Assembly (NCBI GenBank): GCA_024275635.1
Contig: JAJRYT010000067.1
Coordinates: 1-64,000, forward strand
Length of the DNA stretch: 64,000 nucleotides
Source: Chloroflexota bacterium
Lineage (GTDB): Bacteria; Chloroflexota; Anaerolineae; Promineifilales; Promineifilaceae
Reading direction: 5' to 3'
Shown: positions 58,893 through 64,000 of the stretch, piece by piece
How the letters are laid out: each line of letters begins with the position of its first letter
Position numbering within the stretch: the stretch's first letter is position 1
Notes under the pieces: generated by a model
Databases searched by the model: none
Told to the model about the DNA's origin: nothing
Seen by the model: the letters and a program-made list of their open reading frames with translations, nothing else
Position numbers and translations under genes: made by a program

Positions 58893-59095
58893 AAGTTAAC
58901 CGCCAATTCTTTAGTTTGGACGCCTGTCCGGACAGGGATTATGTCTTCCTCTACCATCATTTGATAAGCGTCGCGGATATTTTCCTCCAATTCCGCAAGT
59001 GTTTCTCCCTGGCTAAATACGCCCGGAATTTCCTTGAGTTTTCCCACGTACCAGTCATCATCAATCCAGTACTCAAGCGTGAAATATCTTTTCAT
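58889..59095 (-). CDS. hicB: HicB-type antitoxin
   Basis: 68 residues: FTLEYWIDDDWYVGKLKEIP, GVFSQGETLAELEENIRDAY and QMMVEEDIIP are the usual HicB core (a partial RNase H-like fold) without a C-terminal DNA-binding domain. It neutralises HicA. Genes and flanking 50-bp direct repeats suggest that the pair was inserted as a cassette in the region between the restriction-modification genes and the formate dehydrogenase genes. Confidence 0.88.
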   Translation of the reverse strand: MKRYFTLEYWIDDDWYVGKLKEIPGVFSQGETLAELEENIRDAYQMMVEEDIIPVRTGVQTKELAVNL

Positions 59096-59142
59096 CTCAT
59101 TTACCTCTGTTCTCTCTATCGAACATTCACATTATACTTTCT

Positions 59143-59197
59143 GGCCGTTCACAACCCGCCAACCACCAATCCGCGAATCTCTTGAACAAGCTCGCCG
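59143..59197. repeat. Direct repeat flanking hicBA, copy B
   Basis: Second copy of 58601-58655, lying upstream of hicB and directly after the small gene at 59201-59359. The minus-strand reading G-E-L-V-Q-E-I-R-G-L-V-V-G-G-L is the same protein tail as in copy A. Confidence 0.75.
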
Positions 59198-59200
59198 GTT

Positions 59201-59359
59201 TCACCATCCCTGATAAATCGCCTCGCGCTCTTCCGCCAATCCAGCCAATAAATCGGCCAACGTCACCCCTTCTTCATCCATCAGGGCCGAAAACTGTCTG
59301 GATAGCTCCGGTAAAAGCAGTTGTTCAGGCGGAAAAAACAGGGCTTCGTAATCGCTCAT
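59201..59359 (-). CDS. Small acidic protein, probable antitoxin remnant or antitoxin
   Basis: 52 residues, with GGAG 6 nt before the ATG: MSDYEALFFPPEQLLLPELS, RQFSALMDEEGVTLADLLAG and LAEEREAIYQGW. Small acidic helical proteins of this sort precede PIN-type toxins in many operons. The sequence after its stop reads, in another frame, as a toxin-like C-terminal tail, so the toxin gene itself appears to have been replaced by the hicBA cassette. Function is inferred from context only. Confidence 0.6.
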   Translation of the reverse strand: MSDYEALFFPPEQLLLPELSRQFSALMDEEGVTLADLLAGLAEEREAIYQGW

Positions 59360-59374
59360 TATATTCTCCACAGG

Positions 59375-60070
59375 TCATCCTCTCTTTTTCTTCCGCTTCC
59401 GCCGCGTCTGCTGAAAGATTTCATCTGGGCTGACGCCCTGCTCCAACATCGCCTGCCGTTTGGGTTTGAGCGCTCCGGTAGGGCAAACGCCGACGCATTG
59501 GCCGCAGAAGACGCAGGTGGTGTCGGTCATACCATCGCCCATGAAGGTGCCAATTTGGGTGTGGAAGCCACGGCCGTCGAAGCTGAGGGCGAACGCATAC
59601 TGGGCATCCTCGGCGCACACCTGGACGCAGCGCCAACAGTTGATGCACTGGTTATAATCGCGCAGATAAAACGGATTGTCGTCGTAAACGGAAGCCGTGC
59701 GCTTTTCGCCGCCGTCAAATCGAGACGTGTCGGCCCCATACTCTTCCATGTATGCCAAAATCTCCGGCGCTTCTACCAGATTGACGGTCGAAGCCAGCAT
59801 TTCCAGAATCGTGCGACGGCCGCGCCGCACATCATCGCTCTGGGTTTTAACTGCCACCCCCTCGGCCGCCGCGGTGACGCAGGCAGCCGCCTGCACCCGC
59901 CCGCCCACATCCACTGAACACAAGCGGCACAGCCCATTGGCCGACAAATGGGGATGGTAGCAAATCACGGGAATCTCAATCCCCGCTGCTTTGGCCGCGT
60001 CATAAATCGTCGTGCCGGCGGGCACAGTCACTTTTTGTCCGTCGATGGTGAGCGTGATGGGTTTGGTCAT
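59375..60070 (-). CDS. Ferredoxin-type (NuoG N-terminal like) subunit of the second formate dehydrogenase
   Basis: 231 residues. The N-terminal [2Fe-2S] ferredoxin domain has [20 protein letters not shown] and [10 protein letters not shown]; the region after it keeps the spacing but lacks the usual His/Cys C-x-x-C-x5-C cluster. Two [4Fe-4S] motifs follow: [19 protein letters not shown] and [19 protein letters not shown]. This is the N-terminal third of a fused FdhA as a free protein; the matching catalytic part is 4 kb downstream, beyond the inserted restriction-modification and toxin-antitoxin genes. The C-terminus is very basic (R-R-K-R-K-K-K-R-G). Confidence 0.9.
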   Translation of the reverse strand: MTKPITLTIDGQKVTVPAGTTIYDAAKAAGIEIPVICYHPHLSANGLCRLCSVDVGGRVQAAACVTAAAEGVAVKTQSDDVRRGRRTILEMLASTVNLVEAPEILAYMEEYGADTSRFDGGEKRTASVYDDNPFYLRDYNQCINCWRCVQVCAEDAQYAFALSFDGRGFHTQIGTFMGDGMTDTTCVFCGQCVGVCPTGALKPKRQAMLEQGVSPDEIFQQTRRKRKKKRG

Positions 60071-60086
60071 TTTTTCTCCCGTATTT

Positions 60087-60135
60087 GGTAAGCCGTGTTC
60101 CGTTTACGGATTACGGATTACGGATTACCGGTTTT
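60087..60135. repeat. CGGATTA heptamer array at the fdhD stop
   Basis: ccgtgttccgt and tacggattacggattacgg repeat the CGGATTA/CCGTGTT units seen in menD and menE. It reaches to the fdhD stop codon and fills the gap to the ferredoxin-type gene. Confidence 0.85.
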
Positions 60136-60900
60136 CAAAATTCGCTCCGGGTGCGTATAAATCCGCATCCGGTCTTGCCGCAGGTAGGCGACAATGGTAA
60201 TGTTCCAAGATTCGGCCAGAGCGACAGAGAGGCTGGTGGGCGAGGTGCGGGAACAGATGATGGGGATACCCATCCGCCGCGCCTTGTTGATCATTTCGCT
60301 GCTAATCCGGCCGCTGCTGAGTAAGATGCGATCTTGGGTGACGATGTTTTCTTGCAGAGCCGTACCCACAAGCTTATCCAGGCAGTTGTGACGGCCGATA
60401 TCCTCGACCTGTATTAAAACTTGATCGTGTGTGGCCAGAACGGCCGTATGAATCCCCCGCACTTCCTGGTACGTTTCCGCCCCCAAATGGAGCTGCCGCA
60501 TCAACTCGCTCAACTGTTGCGGCGACGCCGTCAAATCAGAATCGAGCGGTTCGTGCTTTTGCGACAAATCATCAAACGTCACGCCGCAGCCGCAGCCAGC
60601 GGTGACAATCGCCCGTTGGGGACGCTCAAATTCGGCATCGTGCAGCCAGATATCCACACAGGTTCGCGCTTTGGATAGATGCAGATGGCGTATATCGTTG
60701 CGGCTTTGAATCAAGCCTTCATTGTAGAGAAATCCCAGCGCCAGCTTATCCAGGTTGTAGGGGGAACACATAAACGTCGCCAGTTCCTGCCCATTAACAG
60801 AAATACAGGCCAGCGCTTCTTCAACAACCGCACCGTCAATCGTTTGGGGGGCACGGCCGTTTACGCTAATGTAAGTTGCGGGTTTAATGCCAGTCGTCAT
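60118..60900 (-). CDS. fdhD: Formate dehydrogenase accessory sulfurtransferase FdhD
   Basis: 260 residues. FdhD moves sulfur from a cysteine desulfurase to the Mo/W-bis-MGD cofactor, needed for formate dehydrogenase activity. Family features: EEALACISVNGQELATFMCS, PYNLDKLALGFLYNEGLI, the cysteine site in AIVTAGCGCGVTFDDL (C-x-C here instead of C-x-x-C), TGIHTAV-like VRGIHTAVLATHDQVLIQVE, DIGRHNCLDKLVG and ILLSSGRISSEMINKARRMG. It probably serves both formate dehydrogenases in the window. The start codon directly follows a CCGTTAT heptamer array, with no Shine-Dalgarno. Confidence 0.95.
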   Translation of the reverse strand: MTTGIKPATYISVNGRAPQTIDGAVVEEALACISVNGQELATFMCSPYNLDKLALGFLYNEGLIQSRNDIRHLHLSKARTCVDIWLHDAEFERPQRAIVTAGCGCGVTFDDLSQKHEPLDSDLTASPQQLSELMRQLHLGAETYQEVRGIHTAVLATHDQVLIQVEDIGRHNCLDKLVGTALQENIVTQDRILLSSGRISSEMINKARRMGIPIICSRTSPTSLSVALAESWNITIVAYLRQDRMRIYTHPERILKTGNP

Positions 60901-60975
60901 TCGTTATCCGTTGTCCGTTATCCGTAAGCCGAAACGTATCCGAACCCGGAATACGGCTTACGGAACACGGCTTAC
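60898..60975. repeat. CCGTTAT / ACGGCTT heptamer array with flip
   Basis: CCGTTAT, CCGTTGT, CCGTTAT, CCGTAAG are followed by the reverse sense ATACGGC, TTACGGA, ACACGGC. It lies between nuoEF and fdhD and encodes the last four residues of NuoEF (S-R-V-P). Confidence 0.85.
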
Positions 60976-62691
60976 TAGCTCTGGCCAAAGCTCTATCGCG
61001 CTCATCACGGCCGTCGCCGCCGTCTGGCCCAAGCCGCAGAGCGAAGTTTCCGTCATCGTGAAGCCTACATCGAGCAAGGTTTGTTTGTCTGTAAGCTTCG
61101 CTCTACCGTTAGCGATGCGATCCAGGATTTCCATTTGCCGCTGTGTGCCTAGTTGGCAAGGGAAACATTTGCCGCAGCTTTCATGGGCAAAGAAATGGCC
61201 GAGGTTAGCGAGAGCCTGACGCAGATCGGCCGTTTCATCAAACACCATCAATGCCCCCGACCCCAAGGCCACATTATTGGCCCGCGCATCCTCATAAGTC
61301 AGCGGCATATCCAGCTTATCCGGGCCGATAAACACCCCGGCCGCCCCGCCAACCAAAACCGCCTGCAGCGCCTTGCCGTCCGGCACGCCGCCAGCCATCT
61401 CGATTAATTCTCGAATAGTCACGCCAAACGGCAGTTCATATGTGCCCGGTCGGGCGATGTGGCCGCTCAAACAAAACAGCTTGGTTCCAGGCGATTTTTC
61501 TGTGCCTAATTGACGCCATTCATCCAGCCCCATAGTGAAAGCTGTCAATGCCATGACCAATGTTTCCACATTATTGACAGAGGTCGGCTGGTTAAAAAGG
61601 CCGCTGCTTGGCGGATAAGGCGGTTTAATGCGTGGAAAGCCGCGCTTGCCCTCAATCGCTTCAAACAAGGCCGTCTCTTCGCCGCAAATATAAGCGCCAG
61701 CTCCCAACCTCATTTCGATGTCAAAATGGAACCCTTCCCGCCCCAAAATGTTGCGGCCCAAATAACCGGCGGCGCGCGCCTTTTTGATAGCTTTACGCAA
61801 CCGGCGATAGCTGCGCGGATATTCGCCGCGCACCAGAATCCACCCATTTTCTGCGCCGACAGCATAGGCCATCAACGTTGCCGCCTCAATCAGGCTGAAT
61901 GGGTCTTCTTCCATAATAGTGCGGTCTTTGAAGGTGCCGGGTTCGCTCTCATCCGCATTCACTGCCACATGCTTCTCACTGGTCGAACCAGGGGCCGCGC
62001 GGACAAATTCTGCCTTGAGACCCAGCGGGAACATCGCGCCGCCGCGTCCCAATATTTCGCCGCTCTTATTGGCTTCGATGATCGCTTCCGGCGTCATCGT
62101 CAATGCTTTACGCAGCCCCTGGTAGCCGCCATGCGCTTCGTAGTCAGTCAGGCTCAGGGGATTGACCTCGCCAATTCGTTTTAGAGTCAGCAACGGCTTA
62201 CCATATACTTTGGCTCTTGGTTCGGGGTAGCTGCCGGCCAGGAAATCGTCTACGGTGTCGGGGGTGAGCCGGCCGGCCGTTTTGGCGCCGTCCAGGGCGT
62301 TGGGGCCGTGCTCGCACATGCCCAGGCAAGGAACGTGTTCGTAAGTGATGGCCCCATAGGCGCTGGTTTCGCCGTGCCGCAGGCCAAGTTTTGTCTCCAT
62401 TGCCTCCATTACTCCCGCTGAACCGGATAAATGGCAAGCCACGCCTTCGCAAACGCGGATGACGCGCCGGGCCGTCGGCTGGTTGTAAAACATGGTGTAA
62501 AACTCGATGACGCCATGAATGTCGGCCAGGGGCACGTGCAGTGACCGGCCGATCGCCTCCTGCACTTCTCTAGGCAGCCAGCCATAAATTGATTGGGCTT
62601 TATGAAGGAGAGGGAGGAGGGCCTCGCGGGAACGGCCGTGATACTTTTCTAAAACAGGCGTCAAGGGGGTTAAATCAACAGACACAGTCAC
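60958..62691 (-). CDS. Fused NuoE-NuoF subunit of the second formate dehydrogenase
   Basis: 577 residues. Residues 1-155 are a NuoE-like domain (ALLPLLHKAQSIYGWLPREV, then RVCEGVACHLSGSAGVMEAM and VPCLGMCEHGPNALD with [2Fe-2S] cysteines). Residues 160-577 are NuoF-like: GEILGRGGAMFPLGLKAEFV (NADH loop), VNADESEPGTFKDRTIMEED (FMN), CGEETALFEAIEGKRGFPRI and a [4Fe-4S] site ESCGKCFPCQLGTQRQMEIL. Unlike the first NuoF it has no C-terminal ferredoxin. It heads a leftward operon with fdhD and the ferredoxin-type subunit and links formate oxidation to NAD. Confidence 0.93.
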   Translation of the reverse strand: MTVSVDLTPLTPVLEKYHGRSREALLPLLHKAQSIYGWLPREVQEAIGRSLHVPLADIHGVIEFYTMFYNQPTARRVIRVCEGVACHLSGSAGVMEAMETKLGLRHGETSAYGAITYEHVPCLGMCEHGPNALDGAKTAGRLTPDTVDDFLAGSYPEPRAKVYGKPLLTLKRIGEVNPLSLTDYEAHGGYQGLRKALTMTPEAIIEANKSGEILGRGGAMFPLGLKAEFVRAAPGSTSEKHVAVNADESEPGTFKDRTIMEEDPFSLIEAATLMAYAVGAENGWILVRGEYPRSYRRLRKAIKKARAAGYLGRNILGREGFHFDIEMRLGAGAYICGEETALFEAIEGKRGFPRIKPPYPPSSGLFNQPTSVNNVETLVMALTAFTMGLDEWRQLGTEKSPGTKLFCLSGHIARPGTYELPFGVTIRELIEMAGGVPDGKALQAVLVGGAAGVFIGPDKLDMPLTYEDARANNVALGSGALMVFDETADLRQALANLGHFFAHESCGKCFPCQLGTQRQMEILDRIANGRAKLTDKQTLLDVGFTMTETSLCGLGQTAATAVMSAIELWPELVSRVP

Positions 62692-62790
62692 ATCAATACC
62701 TCATCAAATCTGGTTACATATCAATCCCCCATCATCACCATTGTATGCTAGATTTCATCAAAATCCAATGATAAATATTTAACGAAATAT

Positions 62791-64000
62791 CTATCCGGTT
62801 TCGCTGCCGGCTATTACCGGCCCAGTCTCCGGCAAAGGTAGCCAAACATAAAACGAAGAACCGGCGCCAGGTTCACTGACAACATCAACTTGGCCGCCGT
62901 GCAAATCAACAATTTCCTTCACAATACTCAATCCTAATCCAGTACCCGGAATCTTAAGCTGCCCCACACGCTGACCGCGATAAAAACGATCAAACAAATG
63001 GGGTAGATCTGCCGGCCCAATACCCAAACCACTATCTTCAACTTGCAAACACATTTGACCGTTTTCTCGATAAAGTTTAACTTGAACCCAGCCATTTTCC
63101 GTATAATTAATAGCGTTAGACAACAAATTAGTTGCCACCTGAATTAACTGATTCTGAACCCCCATGAGCAAGGATGATTCAGGATCAGGACTAAACTTGA
63201 GAGTCAACCCGGCCGCCTCAGCCCGCGGCTTGTGAGCAGCCACAACCTGTTCCACAATCTGGTTTAAGTCAACCGGCGTAAAATGCACTCCTCGTTCCCA
63301 GCTTGTCTCCAAACGGGATAAATCCAGAATATCCTCAATAAGTTGGTGTAATCGCCGTACTTCCTTGCGCAGAACGCCTAAATAATGTGTCCGCCTCTCC
63401 TCCCGTCCATGTTCCAGCAGATCCAGATACATACTCAAATTTGTAATAGGCGTCCGTAATTCATGCGACACATCAGAGACAAACTTTGACTTTAAGCGAT
63501 CCAGGTCTTGCAATTGCTCATTGGTGGCGGCTAACTCCTTCGTACGCTCAACCACCTGGGTCTCCAACTCCGCAGCATAGGCGCGTAACCGGTCATTGAG
63601 GCGCGCCAACTCCAATGATTGACCTAACTCCTCACCCACAGTTTGCGCCAGATGAATTTCAACTTCCGTAAAATCACGTGGTTCACTCGAATGAATGCTC
63701 AACGCGCCAACAATTTTCCCTCTTAAAAAAATAGGGACCATTAATACGGAAATGATATTCCGGCGGGCAAGCGCCGCTTCCATTTCGGCCGGCAAGGGTA
63801 ACTGGCGGACATCGGCCATAACATGTGGCTCGCCGGCGCTAAAAAATCGCGTTAATACCGGATTGTTAACAATCGGTACTTGCATCCCTATTAAAGAAGG
63901 GAGATCGAGGGCGGTATATTCGGCAATGATTTTGATATTTTCACGGTCTTTGTCAATCAGAACGGCAACTGTCTGCGAAACAGCAAAAAAACGGGCCAGT
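62791..64000 (-). CDS. GAF-domain sensor histidine kinase (5' end beyond window)
   Basis: The frame stays open to the window edge, so the first codons are outside; an ATG at 63885 is internal, not the start. Visible order: GAF domain (LARFFAVSQTVAVLIDKDRE ... ISVLMVPIFLRGKIVGALSI), a coiled linker (RAYAAELETQVVERTKELAA), HisKA with FVSDVSHELRTPITNLSMYL, and HATPase with the N box LIQVATNLLSNAINYTENGW, the G1 box VEDSGLGIGPADLPHLFDRF and the G2 box IPGTGLGLSIVKEIVDLHGG. It ends with no receiver domain in the visible part. Its partner regulator is not in the window. Confidence 0.92.
   Translation of the reverse strand, partial: LARFFAVSQTVAVLIDKDRENIKIIAEYTALDLPSLIGMQVPIVNNPVLTRFFSAGEPHVMADVRQLPLPAEMEAALARRNIISVLMVPIFLRGKIVGALSIHSSEPRDFTEVEIHLAQTVGEELGQSLELARLNDRLRAYAAELETQVVERTKELAATNEQLQDLDRLKSKFVSDVSHELRTPITNLSMYLDLLEHGREERRTHYLGVLRKEVRRLHQLIEDILDLSRLETSWERGVHFTPVDLNQIVEQVVAAHKPRAEAAGLTLKFSPDPESSLLMGVQNQLIQVATNLLSNAINYTENGWVQVKLYRENGQMCLQVEDSGLGIGPADLPHLFDRFYRGQRVGQLKIPGTGLGLSIVKEIVDLHGGQVDVVSEPGAGSSFYVWLPLPETGPVIAGSETG

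Noticed and set aside
1-64000. tRNA, rRNA or known riboswitch genes
   Set aside because: I looked for T-loop, anticodon-arm and common riboswitch core patterns and saw none that could be supported; a covariance-model scan would settle it.

Overview
The window looks like a chromosomal segment of a member of the Chloroflexota, probably an uncultured Anaerolineae-type lineage. This assignment is inferred from gene content and from the C-terminal Y-L-P-x-I-M-R type tail of a large secreted protease; no rRNA or tRNA gene is visible to confirm it. Genes lie on both strands in short operons, with many repeat-filled gaps.

Layout. 0-15 kb: an interrupted D-cysteine desulfhydrase/ACC deaminase fragment beside a possible recombinase start, a TPR protein, a secreted protein, a NarL-type two-component pair, methyltransferase-like genes, wecA/tagO-upp, ruvB, lspA, lon and a GerW-family protein. 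15-30 kb: an alpha/beta hydrolase between inverted repeats, then a menaquinone cluster (TetR regulator, menF, menD, menB, menE, menH; menC and menA not seen), interrupted by an opposite-strand subtilase. 30-38 kb: a GNAT protein, a sodium-pump type acyl-CoA decarboxylase operon (carboxyltransferase, gamma, biotin carrier, beta), an adenosine-specific kinase, a GltD-like flavoprotein and decayed HicAB. 38-64 kb: a type IIG restriction-modification enzyme; an NAD-linked formate dehydrogenase operon (NuoE-like, NuoF-like, FdhA); a PadR regulator with two membrane proteins; an HD phosphohydrolase; OsmC; a second formate dehydrogenase set (fused NuoEF, FdhD, ferredoxin-type subunit, catalytic subunit) split by a restriction-modification pair and toxin-antitoxin genes; and the 3' part of a histidine kinase.

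Selenocysteine. The first FdhA reads through an in-frame TGA at the active-site position, followed 18 nt later by a hairpin with a GGTCT loop, as in a bacterial SECIS. The second FdhA has Cys there. A small DCC-family (DUF393) thiol-disulfide protein overlapping the end of menH also has TGA exactly at the second cysteine of its D-C-G-F-C motif, with a hairpin at the same distance. I infer that it is a selenoprotein.

Repeats. Two genome-scale patterns stand out. (1) The palindrome ACGGCCGT occurs about 90 times by hand count (about one expected by chance), mostly inside genes, like HIP1 of cyanobacteria. (2) Arrays of 7-bp (sometimes 8-bp) units occur in many sequence versions. Most run in one orientation and then flip to the reverse complement, making long potential hairpins. 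They fill gene boundaries and are also read in frame inside menF, menD (four places), menE (three places) and the type IIG enzyme. One version forms the core of a two-copy MITE-like element whose copies differ by one 7-bp unit.
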